Assembly (NCBI GenBank): GCA_910574635.1 | Contig: CAJTCG010000012.1 | Coordinates: 62,001-126,000 of the forward strand | Length of the DNA: 64,000 bases | Origin: Oscillospiraceae bacterium | GTDB lineage: Bacteria; Bacillota; Clostridia; Oscillospirales; Oscillospiraceae | Reading direction: 5' to 3' | Shown: in pieces, positions 9,001 to 17,494 of the stretch | Position numbering within the stretch: position 1 is the stretch's first letter | Layout: each line of letters opens with the position of its first letter | Notes under the pieces: model-generated | Seen by the model: the letters and a program-made list of their open reading frames with translations, nothing else | The model's database searches: none | Told to the model about the DNA's origin: nothing | Made by a program: the position numbers and the translations under genes

Positions 9001-12000
9001 GTCTTGGGGGTCGTATCCAGCACATAGCCGTCAGGCACACGGCTCTCGGCTACCACAACGGTGCTGCCGGGGACAAGGCCGGTCACAACGACGGTCCCGT
9101 CCTTGCCCGTGGTATAGCGGCCCAGGATGCTGCCGTTGCCGTCCTTTACGGTAAACTCTGTACCGGGCACAGGCTTTCCGGTGACAGAATCCAGCTTCGT
9201 CAGCGTCAGGCTGCACAAGGGTTCATTGAGGAAAACCAGCGTTTGAGTATCCATAGGATTCACCGTGACGGTCTGCGTCTGCGTGGTTTGGTCAATCACA
9301 TAACCGGGGGCCGCTTTCGTCTCTTTCGCGACAATGGTTCCCACTACGCCGGAGACACGGATTTCTCCCTTGTCATTGGTTGTATAGAGGCCCTTGGAGG
9401 AAAGGTGTCCATTGTCATTGTCCACAAAGCCGCCGTTGGCGTAGGTCAACTGGAACTCCGCTCCGGGGATGAACGCGCCGGAAACCTTGTCCTTCTTCTG
9501 AATGACCAGCGTTCCGGCCCGTTTGTTCCAGAACGTGAGCTGCTGGACGTGGCCCGCCTCGATCTTGATATCCTGGGGAGTGCCGTCCAAAACGAATCCC
9601 TCCACAGTCTTGACCTCGCGGGCAATGACCACGGTGCCGGGTTCAATGCCATGCAGAACAATTTCGCCGGATTTGTCGGTGTAATAGAGGCCGTCATCCG
9701 GGCCTACGGCGGCTCCAGCGCCGTCTACCACCCGGAAGGCCACACCGGAAAGGGGCTCATTCTCGGTGCCCTCGATGAACTTGCGAATAATGAGCGTCGT
9801 CGTGGGCGTGTTATAAAAATTGATGGTCTGCGTATCGTTCGGATTCACCACCAGCGTCTGCGTCCGGGTATTGGGGTCAATGCGGTAGCCGGGGATCGTC
9901 TCCAGCTCTGTCACCACAATGGAGCCAGTGACGCCGGAGAGGATGATCTGGCCGTTGCGGTCGGTGTAGTAGATGCCGTTGGAGGACATCTGCCCGTTTT
10001 TGTTGTCCACAACCTGTCCATTGGCGTACTTGATCTGGAACTTCACGCCCTCCAGGGGGGAGTTGTCGAGAGAACTCAACTTATTGATGATAAGATTGCC
10101 CAGGGGCTGGTTGAAAACCTCCAGAGTGTAGGTCTGGTGGTCCTTGACCTCCACCGCGTGGGGGGTATCGTCCAGCAAATATCCGGGCTTCGCCTGGACC
10201 TCCCGCACGATGTAGCCGCCGGGTTCCAGGTCGGGCAGGGAAATGAAGCCCCGTTCGTCGGTACGGTACTCGCCGTTGGAATTGCCGACGACGGTGCCGT
10301 TCGTCCGGGTAATCTTGAAAATCACATCCGCCAGAGGCTCCTTTGTGGCGGAATCCATTTTCTTCACCAGAAGTCCGCCCAGGGGCATATTGGTGAAGGT
10401 AAGGACCTGCGTGTCGGCTTCGCTGACGACAACGGTCTGCGGAGCGGCGTTCAGCAGGTAGCCGTCAATGGTTTCGACCTCCGTCACAACATAGGTATTG
10501 GGGCTCAGCTTGCGGAGGTAAATCTGCCCGTTTTCATCGGTGGTGTAGAGGCCGTTGCTGGAAGTAAGGCCCTCATTGTCGGGGACCAGCTCGCCATTGG
10601 CGGCGGTGATCTTGAACTTGACGCCGGGAAGGGCCTTGCCCGTCACGCTGTCGGTCTTGCGGATCAGGAGGCCCCCTTTCGGAGTGTTCGTGACCACCAC
10701 GGTCTGCGTGTCGCCATTGGTTCCGATGACCACGTTCTTGCTGGGTTCGTCCATGACATACCCGGCAGGGGCCTTGATCTCCGTCAGCACATACGCGCCG
10801 GGGGTAAGGTTGGAAATGCGGATTTCACCGCTGCTGTCCGTCTTGAAGATGCCGCCCTGCGTCAGCGTGGATGTTCCAATCACGCCGTCCAGGCCAACTT
10901 CACAGCCAGCGGCGGTGGTGATACGGAACTCCGCGCCGGGGAGGGGCTGGCCCGCAATGCTGTCCCGCTTCTGCACAATCAGTTTTCCGGTGGGCTGGTT
11001 TTTGAAGGTGAGCGTTACTGTCCGGCCCTCCTTGATCTGGATGGTCTGTGACTGCGTGTCAATCAGGAATCCGGCAGGGGCCTTGACCTCGGTGACAATC
11101 ACGCTCTTGCCGGGTTTCAGGCTGTCAATGCGGATTTCTCCGTTCTCGTCGGTTCTGTAAATGCCGTTGGAATCGCCAATCAGCGTACCGTCCGCATAGG
11201 TGATTTTGAACTCGGCGTCCTGGAGAGTGACGCTGGGGTTGACAGAGCAGACCTTGCGGATTAGTAGATTTCCGTCCGGACTATTATCAAACTTCACAGT
11301 GACGACGCTCTGCTCACCGCTGTCCGCCAGGTACACCGTCTCGGAGGAATTGATGATGGAGTAACCGTCGGCGGGGTCGATTTCCTCCACGACGTAGGTC
11401 CCGGCAGTCAGGCCGGTCCAAATGCAGGTGCCGTTCTGCCCCGTCACCTTCTGCCCGATGACGGTGCCGCCCGTGCCGGAGGTGCCGCCAAGGAAACGGA
11501 GCTGGAAAGTGCATCCGGGCAGAGCCTCATGGGTCACGCTGTCGTACTTTTCAACAATGATCGCGTTCAGCGGCTCATTCTGAAAAGTGACGGTTTTGCT
11601 CTCGTTTCCGTGGATGATGACCTTCTGGGTTGTGGGCTCCTTCATCTGGAAACCGGGGGCGGGGGCCACCTCGGTGATGGTATACTCGCCGGGATAGAGC
11701 CGCTTGCCCTGCTCATGGAGCTTGATCTCGCCTCGGGCATCCGTGAAGATGTAGCCGAAATCAATCGTGGCGGGAGCTTCGGCGGCTTCGCCGTTGCTGG
11801 TGTAAGTGACGTGGAATTTCGCGCCCTCGATGGGAGCGCCCGCGACGCTGTCCTCCTTGAAGATGGTCAGCTCCGGGGCCTTGCGGTTCTTGAACGTCAG
11901 CTTCTTCACATCTCCGGCGTTCAGGGAAACCGTCTGTACCCGGTCGGCGTCCTTGTCCGGCAGGAAGTAAGGAGCGGGGACAGAAATCTCCGTGACACGA

Positions 12001-14273
12001 TACGTGCCGGGTTCCACCCGCTTCGTGACCATGCCGTCCGGCCCGGTTTTCCAATCGTCCTGGAAATCGCCGTTGATGGCCTCCACCCGGAACACAGTGT
12101 CGGGGATCGGCTCCTGGCTGTCCGCGTCGATCTTATAAAGGGTCAGCTCAGGCTTTTTCAGGTTTTCAAAAATGACTTCCTTCTCGTCGCCGCCGTTGAG
12201 GGAGATCGTCTTGGTCCGCTCCTCGCCGATTACATAAGGCTCGGGAACGGACTGCTCGGTGATGCGGTAGCTGCCGGGGGCGACACGCAGCTCCACGGAG
12301 CCGTCCGCGCCGGTGGTCAGGTTCTGGCGGTAATCACCGTCGATGGCCTCCAAAAGAAAAACGGTGCCGGGGATTTTCTCGCCGGTGCCTTTTTCCACTT
12401 TGCTGATTTTTAGCAAGGGCTGCTTCTGGTTATCGAAAATGAGCTGTTTGCTGTCGCCGGCCTCCAGCCAGATCGTCTGGGTGGGTTCGTCACTGACAAC
12501 ATAGGGGTCCGGGACGGAAATCTCCGTGACCTCGTAGGAATCCACGGGGATACCCGTCAGGGTGACGGTGCCGTCCGGCCCGGTGGTGATATCGTCGTGG
12601 AACCCGTAGTGAATACCCTTGATCTCAAAATTGGTATTGGGAATCACATCGCCGGTCTTGGCGTCCCGCTTCAAAATTGTGAGGTTCGGGAGCTTCTTGT
12701 CCGCCGCCGTGACCGTGACGGTGCCGCCTCCGTTGACGGTGGCCTGATCGACGTGGGCGAACACGGGCGCGTCCAGCTTGGAATAAGGGGCCGGGGCGCT
12801 CACTTCCACAAAGGCGTACAGGCCCTCGGTCACATCGGTGACGGTGATGGAGCCGTCCGCCTTAGTTTCCTCGGTGCCGATGATCTGCCCGTCCTTCAGG
12901 ATGTTGAACACAGCGCCGGGGAGGGGATTGCCGGAATCGTCCTTCTTCAAAAGCTGAACCTTCACCTTGCTGTCGTTCTCGAAAACAAGGGAAACATCGG
13001 TTTTGCCATCCCAGACAAAGGTCTGCTTGATCTTGCTCTGGTCGGCGCTCTTGGTGTAACCCTCCGGAGGGGTCATTTCTTCCGCCACATAACTACCGAT
13101 AGGCATGGCGTCCCAGGGAACGTCCGTCAGGTAGCCGCCCTCGCCGGTGACGTAGGTCCCGGTGAAGCTGTTATCCACGCCTGTAATCTTGATAATCGCT
13201 CCGGCAAGGCCCTTGGAGGGATCATCGGCGTCTACCTTGCGGATGGTGCCCTCGCCGCTGGAGGGGGGCGAATCCATGAAGGTCACCGTCACCGTATTGT
13301 TTCCGTTGCCGGGGAGGACCACATACTGTGGTCCGGCGTTGTCGATCTCATAACCTGCGGGCGCTTTCGTTTCCGTCACGGCATAGGTGCCGGGGTCAAG
13401 CTGGTCCTGTCTGTAGGTGCCGTCCGCCCCGGTTACAACATCCTTGGAAAACGAGCCGTTTTCGGACTGGATATGGAACTCCGCCCCGGCAAGACCCTTG
13501 CTGGGATTTGTGGAGTCCACCTTCTTCACAATCAGGGAATAGTCCTCGTCCGTCGTGGTGGTCGGGGTCAGTTCGCCCAGGATCACCTTCTGCACGGAGC
13601 TGGCCGGATGGGTGGAACTGCCAGCTCCGGTGAAGTTGTACTGGTACACCTTACAATCGCCCCAAAGATTCGTGCCGCCGTCGAGGATAAATTGGGTGCG
13701 GTCCCGAAAGCTCCTGCCGTTCAGCTCATCGTCGATGCTGGTGTAGTGGGTCCCTTCCAGGGAGTTATAGACTGCCATGAACTCTTCGGCACAGGCAGTC
13801 ACGGGATCGCTGATGCTGCCCTGCTGATAACGCCAGATACACGCCTGGACCCATGCGTTCATGTACCAGGTGTATTCAGGACCCCATACGTCATCCACGC
13901 CAGCGGCTTTCGCCGCGTCGGTGAATACGCCGGTTGAATGGGCGTAGTAGTACGCCATCATAACTTTCACGGTGGTGTCCGTGATCTCGCTCTTGTTGCC
14001 CCAAGTCTGGCCTTTCAGGCTGCTGCCCATGCCGCCGCCCTTGGTGCCGCAGAAACCGACTGTGGTTGCGGAGCCGTTTTCGTAGTACATCTGATGCAGA
14101 GTGCATCTGCCCAAAGCGGCGGACTGGTAGGCAACGCCGGACATGCCGAAGTCCTTGAGCTTGATCGTGTCCGCCGACGCGAGTGCGGTAGTGGGGAACA
14201 GGCTGAGGACGCATACCAGCGCCAGCAGCAGCGCCGTCAGGCGCATCCGCAAATGGTGTCGCGTTCTTTCCAT
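6054..14273 (-). CDS. Giant LPXTG-type surface adhesin: thioester domain plus about 24 Cna-B/SpaA domains
   Basis: This 2739-residue protein starts at the ATG at 14273, which has an AAAGGAGA site 9 bp upstream and a clear signal peptide (about 1-33, ending TTALA). A thioester-like adhesion domain follows at about residues 34-220, with GFCG and QACIWRYQQG resembling the Cys and Gln of TED domains, which bind host amines covalently. About 24 Cna-B/SpaA beta-sandwich domains of 90-105 residues come next. Most have a Lys in strand one (IxKxD) and a Glu in TExxAPxGY, which would form stabilising isopeptide bonds. A final DUF11-like domain precedes the end, KLPRTGY. The sorting motif LPRTG is thus terminal, with no membrane segment or basic tail after it. 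It lies downstream of CAP and sortase genes in one operon. Confidence 0.9.
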   Translation of the reverse strand: MERTRHHLRMRLTALLLALVCVLSLFPTTALASADTIKLKDFGMSGVAYQSAALGRCTLHQMYYENGSATTVGFCGTKGGGMGSSLKGQTWGNKSEITDTTVKVMMAYYYAHSTGVFTDAAKAAGVDDVWGPEYTWYMNAWVQACIWRYQQGSISDPVTACAEEFMAVYNSLEGTHYTSIDDELNGRSFRDRTQFILDGGTNLWGDCKVYQYNFTGAGSSTHPASSVQKVILGELTPTTTTDEDYSLIVKKVDSTNPSKGLAGAEFHIQSENGSFSKDVVTGADGTYRQDQLDPGTYAVTETKAPAGYEIDNAGPQYVVLPGNGNNTVTVTFMDSPPSSGEGTIRKVDADDPSKGLAGAIIKITGVDNSFTGTYVTGEGGYLTDVPWDAMPIGSYVAEEMTPPEGYTKSADQSKIKQTFVWDGKTDVSLVFENDSKVKVQLLKKDDSGNPLPGAVFNILKDGQIIGTEETKADGSITVTDVTEGLYAFVEVSAPAPYSKLDAPVFAHVDQATVNGGGTVTVTAADKKLPNLTILKRDAKTGDVIPNTNFEIKGIHYGFHDDITTGPDGTVTLTGIPVDSYEVTEISVPDPYVVSDEPTQTIWLEAGDSKQLIFDNQKQPLLKISKVEKGTGEKIPGTVFLLEAIDGDYRQNLTTGADGSVELRVAPGSYRITEQSVPEPYVIGEERTKTISLNGGDEKEVIFENLKKPELTLYKIDADSQEPIPDTVFRVEAINGDFQDDWKTGPDGMVTKRVEPGTYRVTEISVPAPYFLPDKDADRVQTVSLNAGDVKKLTFKNRKAPELTIFKEDSVAGAPIEGAKFHVTYTSNGEAAEAPATIDFGYIFTDARGEIKLHEQGKRLYPGEYTITEVAPAPGFQMKEPTTQKVIIHGNESKTVTFQNEPLNAIIVEKYDSVTHEALPGCTFQLRFLGGTSGTGGTVIGQKVTGQNGTCIWTGLTAGTYVVEEIDPADGYSIINSSETVYLADSGEQSVVTVKFDNSPDGNLLIRKVCSVNPSVTLQDAEFKITYADGTLIGDSNGIYRTDENGEIRIDSLKPGKSVIVTEVKAPAGFLIDTQSQTIQIKEGRTVTLTFKNQPTGKLIVQKRDSIAGQPLPGAEFRITTAAGCEVGLDGVIGTSTLTQGGIFKTDSSGEIRISNLTPGAYVLTEIKAPAGYVMDEPSKNVVIGTNGDTQTVVVTNTPKGGLLIRKTDSVTGKALPGVKFKITAANGELVPDNEGLTSSNGLYTTDENGQIYLRKLSPNTYVVTEVETIDGYLLNAAPQTVVVSEADTQVLTFTNMPLGGLLVKKMDSATKEPLADVIFKITRTNGTVVGNSNGEYRTDERGFISLPDLEPGGYIVREVQAKPGYLLDDTPHAVEVKDHQTYTLEVFNQPLGNLIINKLSSLDNSPLEGVKFQIKYANGQVVDNKNGQMSSNGIYYTDRNGQIILSGVTGSIVVTELETIPGYRIDPNTRTQTLVVNPNDTQTINFYNTPTTTLIIRKFIEGTENEPLSGVAFRVVDGAGAAVGPDDGLYYTDKSGEIVLHGIEPGTVVIAREVKTVEGFVLDGTPQDIKIEAGHVQQLTFWNKRAGTLVIQKKDKVSGAFIPGAEFQLTYANGGFVDNDNGHLSSKGLYTTNDKGEIRVSGVVGTIVAKETKAAPGYVIDQTTQTQTVTVNPMDTQTLVFLNEPLCSLTLTKLDSVTGKPVPGTEFTVKDGNGSILGRYTTGKDGTVVVTGLVPGSTVVVAESRVPDGYVLDTTPKTIIVKNGSGNSFTSGGNASGGNGSGSSGNGNDLTFENDPKMTLTIHKYIEGTANEPLAGVGFKVVDGSGKPLNPDGGIYYTNNAGEIVLEGLEPGTTITAQEVKTVDGYVLDGRPQSIKIEAGKAQNLTFWNKPAGSLVIRKLDKQTGKPLAGVEFEMIYSEGGYVDTDNGHLSSKGLYTTDDHGEIHISGIVGTVVVKETRPLPGYTIEPGRESQTVTVNPQETQTLTFYNIPANTLTIQKYIDGSDNEPLAGVEFLVTDSTGAVVGPNNGYYTTDKDGRVSIPGLTPGTTINVKETKTLDGYVLDSKPQSITIKEGEAQSLTFWNKRAGGLIVNKIDAVTKAPLAGVKFRITYADGRNVDMDGGKISSNGIYTTDSTGQIKILGIVGTVIVEEIETIPGYIIDPNAKSQTVQVNANDTQTVTFTNAPKQTLVIQKLVTGTKDQPLAGVEFLVTDSSGATVGPNNGIYRTDAQGRITITDLTPGTVITATETKALEGYILDGTPQSMEIKSGEVQTLTFYNAPVGGLELIKVSESDHTKRIPNVKFEIRKMDGGLVTTVTTDSTGRVHADLDPGDYYAVEIEAAKGFKIDETPQYFTIRDNETTTLTVTNKAFSGILIHKIDSVTKKGIYGVTFLLYDSTNTPVGQYTSDNQGYVYIENITTAGRYYLRELENEGYITDTQMKTVYVNPGETTLVEWENTPITGQIQITKKSADYNSTNGLPAGTLLEGAVFEIYDKASNLVDTIKSDSRGLAISKPLPLGRYTIRETKAPANYGVSGTDLTAYLEHEGQIVRFEVSNKSMSTGVSITKTGPAEAMAGQPVNYTFSSIANSSNVRLDNFYWRDTLPAEIRLSKIVTGTYNFPGTYKITYRVNGGEPQTLADNLSTQKNYTLAASPTALGLASNERVTEVMFVFGQAPGGFAQVEKPKICCIAISGIRTASFVNKADVGGTYNGVWVQAVSRWVTTVYAKKTPVPKLPRTGY
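7431..10104 (-). repeat. Alternating two-domain superrepeat inside the adhesin
   Basis: Nine consecutive Cna-B domains alternate between two subtypes. Type A has NEPLAGV, a YYTD-like turn, LDGxPQ and ends FWNK or FYN. Type B has YANG or YADG, NGHLSSKGLYTT, VVGTV and ends with QTVTVNP and DTQTL. The A-B pair of about 195 residues recurs at least three times, which indicates recent tandem duplication of a two-domain block. Domain 16 breaks the pattern with a Gly/Ser/Asn-rich insertion. Confidence 0.75.
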
Positions 14274-14373
14274 AAAAGAAAAATCTCCTTTTTTGAATTT
14301 CCCATAGAAAAAGACCTTCCAGTTTTCACTGAAAGGTCTTCCTATGGGCTGTGGGTCAGGATTCAATTGTGTT

Positions 14374-15219
14374 TTAGAGAATGCCGTGCCCGGTGGGGGA
14401 CCCGGCGAACATGTGGCAGTAGGCGGTGCCGCCCTCAATGGTAACGCCCACGCCGATGCAGGTCACATCCTCTCGCAGCATGGATTGAAGGTGTCCGGGA
14501 GAGTTTACCCAATTCGTGACCGCCGTCTGGGCGATCTCTTCTTCCGGAACCATGCTGAAGCAGGTGAGGTTGTGGCATCCGCCGTAGAGCCAGGCGTAGG
14601 CGATCACGGCCTCCCGCTCGTATTGCGTATGCTCTCTGAAATGCTGAGTGGAAACATCCTGGGTGGCGTTCATCAGCCGGTCGTCCGCGGGAAGTTCCGC
14701 CCTGCCATGCTCCCGGCGGACCTGATTGATAAGCCGGACCATTTCCTGCCGGATTTCCAGATTAGCTGTCAAGTCCGCATCGGGATTGTGGGACCACTCG
14801 CTGTTGACAACCGGGCTGTTGCCCGCTTGCGCTTCGCTGGCGGCGGCTTGCGGCGGAGCGGAGGCCGCTGCCCCTCCGCTGACGGTCATGGTCATGCTTG
14901 CCGTGTTTCCCGCTTCATCCGTGACGCTGATTACGGCGGTTCCGGAGGCTTTCGCGACCATAACATGGTAGCCGCTGACCTGCTCCAGGGCGATCACGCC
15001 GGGATTTGAGGAAACGGCGGTGACGCTGGTCCCGTAGGGGCTGATTACTACCATGCTCCGCTCCCCTGCCAAAAGGGAACCGCCCTTGTAGCTGCTCACC
15101 TTGAGCGCCGCCGCCTGGACTGCTGGAGTAGCTGGTACTTCCGCCGCTTTCGCCGGGACCGCCGTTCCGAACAGGACCGCCGCTAAAAGGAAACTCGCAA
15201 TCATACCGCGATACTTCAT
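14374..15219 (-). CDS. Secreted CAP-domain protein with an Ig-like domain
   Basis: The 281 residues are a signal peptide (about 1-25, cleavage near AKAAE), a bacterial Ig-like domain (about 35-112), an Ala/Ser linker, and a CAP/SCP domain (about 140-281). CAP features visible are RLINQVRREHG, the HF stretch TQHFREHT, and WVNSPGHLQSML near the end. CAP proteins are extracellular and common in ICE and sporulation loci; the biochemical role of bacterial ones is mostly unknown. The start has an AGGAGG site 8 bp upstream. It sits between the sortase and adhesin genes, so it probably belongs to the same surface structure. Confidence 0.85.
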   Translation of the reverse strand: MKYRGMIASFLLAAVLFGTAVPAKAAEVPATPAVQAAALKVSSYKGGSLLAGERSMVVISPYGTSVTAVSSNPGVIALEQVSGYHVMVAKASGTAVISVTDEAGNTASMTMTVSGGAAASAPPQAAASEAQAGNSPVVNSEWSHNPDADLTANLEIRQEMVRLINQVRREHGRAELPADDRLMNATQDVSTQHFREHTQYEREAVIAYAWLYGGCHNLTCFSMVPEEEIAQTAVTNWVNSPGHLQSMLREDVTCIGVGVTIEGGTAYCHMFAGSPTGHGIL

Positions 15220-15302
15220 ACCCGTGACCTCCTGAATTTTTTTGGGGTGGCTTCTATACTGTAAGCCTACCAGAAAAAAGAAGGTTCTTCAAGGATACGG
15301 CG

Positions 15303-16175
15303 TCAGGCTTCAATGGCCCGGACGCAATAGCGCAGGTCCCGCTGGTCCCGGACACAGGTGTAAAGCGTAATCTGGTTGTCCGAAGTGGAGGCGGTGCCGC
15401 TGGTATCTGTTTCGGAAACCTTCTCCACGCTGGTGACATGGTAAGTCCGGGTCCCCTGTTTGGTAGTCAGGATGATCTCGTCGCCAATGGAAAGGGTATG
15501 AATCTTTCCGAAGATGGCGTTGGTCCCCCGGTTGTGGGCCGCAACGCAAACATTTCCGGCCCAAATGCTGGTGCCGGTGAAATGCCCGATGCCTTTTGCG
15601 AGAGAGGCGCTGCCCGTGCCCTCGACGATTTTAGAGTTGACGCCGACAGCCGGGATTTTCAGCGTTCCCAGGGAACCGTTTTTGTAGTAGCTGTCCGAGG
15701 TTACATCGGTGAAGCTCACGGAGCCGCTGTCCGTGGGCTTGGTGGTGCAACTGAAGTTTTCGGCGGGAGCGGACGCGCCGGAGCTGGCGTCAGCGGCGGG
15801 CGGAATGGACGTGCTGGGCAGGAATCTGCCCATGCCGCCGGAAACGCCGTTGTCCGAGGCGGAATAGCTGGCGCTGCCTACCTGATTCACCAGACCGCCG
15901 TTCAAAGCGCCGGGGACCAGATTGGGCGTCAGATATTCGCCGGAGCCGGGGAGATAGCTGGTGGGCGTCCCGAAGCCGGGGGCAATCAGGGCCACGTTCT
16001 TACTCCGGTCCACATTGGGATTCTCAATCTCGTATATCGTGTCGTCACTGGTGGGCCGTCCAAAGAGAAAATCATCTACCCCGGCATAGGTGTATTCCAG
16101 GGCGCTGGCCTGGACGGCGCAGAGACACATCGCAGCCAGCGTCAGCAACAGCAGCTTCATCCGATAGTTTTTCAT
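15303..16175 (-). CDS. Sortase with signal peptide (TLYTC active site)
   Basis: This 290-residue protein starts at the ATG at 16175 with a perfect GGAGGT site. After a signal peptide (about 1-26) comes a long Ser/Gly/Pro-rich region with no clear fold, then a sortase domain from about residue 155. The catalytic His is in CVAAHNRG, the Cys in TLYTC, and the Arg is within VRDQRDLRY. TLYTC resembles class B to D enzymes; I cannot fix the class. A cleavable signal rather than a strong membrane anchor is unusual. Its likely substrate is the adhesin encoded two genes downstream, whose last residues are LPRTGY. Confidence 0.88.
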   Translation of the reverse strand: MKNYRMKLLLLTLAAMCLCAVQASALEYTYAGVDDFLFGRPTSDDTIYEIENPNVDRSKNVALIAPGFGTPTSYLPGSGEYLTPNLVPGALNGGLVNQVGSASYSASDNGVSGGMGRFLPSTSIPPAADASSGASAPAENFSCTTKPTDSGSVSFTDVTSDSYYKNGSLGTLKIPAVGVNSKIVEGTGSASLAKGIGHFTGTSIWAGNVCVAAHNRGTNAIFGKIHTLSIGDEIILTTKQGTRTYHVTSVEKVSETDTSGTASTSDNQITLYTCVRDQRDLRYCVRAIEA

Positions 16176-16177
16176 GT

Positions 16178-17071
16178 TCAATACCTCCTTTTCTTCTGAT
16201 TGCTCCAAATCAGCACAGCAACCAGTACACCCACGCCGCCCATGAAACACAGCAGGGCGGCGGAGCTGAAATTGGAGCCGCTGTCCGAAGCGGCTTTCGC
16301 CGTTTCTTTCTGGGCGGGGGTCAATTCCTCGCCGCCAAAAATGGCGGTGTAGGTCACGATCTTACAGCCGGTTTTGGAAAGCTCACCTGTGTAATTTGCC
16401 GTCACCTTGTAGCCAGTTGCGGACTTGCTGGTAGCGGAGCCGGTATAGGTTGCCGTGGCGGTATAGCGCTGCACAATGTCCTCCCCCTCCGTCTGGTTGG
16501 AGCTGGACCAGTTGACATTGGCAAGGGTCAAGGTCCGTCCGCCGTCCGAAATCGTTTTGGGCACCAGGGAGAGGTCCGCGTCGGAGAGATTCGGATAGGT
16601 CCTGGCGGCGGAAAGATTACTGGTTTTTGTACTGTAGCCCTTGACCTCCACCTTGACGGAGGTATGGTCCAGCAGCAGCACGCCGCTGTACCCGTCCTCG
16701 CTGGTGAAATCCTTCTGCCCGTCCAGCAGCTTCAAAACCTCCGACAACTCCCCGGTGGGGCTGTCCATGGTGATAGTTTCCGTGTGAGGCTGGGTATCCA
16801 CGCCCACCTCGTCCTTGCGGATCAGGTCCAGCAGGTGGAAGACATGCCCGTTCCGCTCGAAGTCCTCCGTGGGGATGCCAGCGGGGTCGTCGGAAAGGGA
16901 AAGCTGGTAAACCTTTCGGATGCGAAGCTCGTCGAAGTCTCCCTCCGTGTATTCCTCCACGGAGACGGGATAAAGCTGGGTACTCCGCGCTCCGCTGTCA
17001 GCGGCCATGGCGGACGTGACCAAGCACAACAAAGCCGTGAACACGCACAAAAGCCGGATTGCTTTTTTCAT
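16178..17071 (-). CDS. Membrane-anchored secreted protein of the ICE surface module
   Basis: I do not recognise a named family. The 297 residues show a signal peptide (about 1-23, cleavage near AMAAD), an extracellular beta-rich region with many Thr/Ser residues, and a C-terminal membrane segment (about 268-288) followed by NQKKRRY, a stop-transfer tail. This is a type I membrane topology without an LPXTG motif. It is directly upstream of the sortase (its stop is 2 bp before the sortase ATG) and uses a GGAG site. It may be an accessory subunit or anchor for the adhesin. Confidence 0.7.
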   Translation of the reverse strand: MKKAIRLLCVFTALLCLVTSAMAADSGARSTQLYPVSVEEYTEGDFDELRIRKVYQLSLSDDPAGIPTEDFERNGHVFHLLDLIRKDEVGVDTQPHTETITMDSPTGELSEVLKLLDGQKDFTSEDGYSGVLLLDHTSVKVEVKGYSTKTSNLSAARTYPNLSDADLSLVPKTISDGGRTLTLANVNWSSSNQTEGEDIVQRYTATATYTGSATSKSATGYKVTANYTGELSKTGCKIVTYTAIFGGEELTPAQKETAKAASDSGSNFSSAALLCFMGGVGVLVAVLIWSNQKKRRY

Positions 17072-17086
17072 GGTTTTCTTCTCCTT

Positions 17087-17446
17087 TCAACTGGTTTTTC
17101 GCTGGGAGCACCGTCCCTGGCCCTTGACGGTGAGGATGCCGTCCAGGGTGGTGGCGGTGATGTGAAGCCGCTCGGCAATGGCGATATCGTTCTTCACAAT
17201 CTCGGTGACGCCATGACCGCAGACCACCAGAACGCGGGAACGCCGCAGGTAGTCCTGCGCAATGTCCAGGCCGTCCTGGTGTTCCTGGGGCACCGCGTCC
17301 CGGAGAAACTGGCTGGTGAACATCAGCGGGCAGATGGGCGAATAGCCCGCCTCGTAAACCTGACGGCAGTAGTCCGCCGCCTTCTCCTGGTTCTCGCGGC
17401 TGTCCACCCCCCAGGGGGCGGTGATGTACGCTAAGGGTCGTTTCAT
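17087..17446 (-). CDS. DUF7768/DUF4406-like nucleoside-deoxyribosyltransferase fold protein
   Basis: This 119-residue protein begins MKRPLAYITAPWGVDSRENQ and contains SPICPLMFTSQFLRDAVPQE, HQDGLDIAQDYL and VLVVCGHGVTEIV. That pattern is typical of the small Rossmann-like DUF7768/DUF4406 proteins common on clostridial ICEs. They resemble nucleoside 2-deoxyribosyltransferases and may act on a nucleotide-like ligand; no activity can be asserted. The ATG has an AAAGGA site. It lies between the initiator gene and the surface module. Confidence 0.65.
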   Translation of the reverse strand: MKRPLAYITAPWGVDSRENQEKAADYCRQVYEAGYSPICPLMFTSQFLRDAVPQEHQDGLDIAQDYLRRSRVLVVCGHGVTEIVKNDIAIAERLHITATTLDGILTVKGQGRCSQRKTS

Positions 17447-17494
17447 GGCAGTATCCTTTCTCCCGGCTCTCCGGGCATAAAATTGGACGGCCTT

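Noticed and set aside
7431..10104. CRISPR array or other short regular repeats
   Set aside because: The periodicity is about 290 or 585 bp, encodes protein domains and varies between copies. No cas genes are present in the window.
6639..11051. A 1470-codon open frame on the plus strand
   Set aside because: It lies fully opposite the adhesin Cna-B array. Repeated GC-rich codons keep the antisense frame open; it has no ribosome site, no known domain and no independent promoter.
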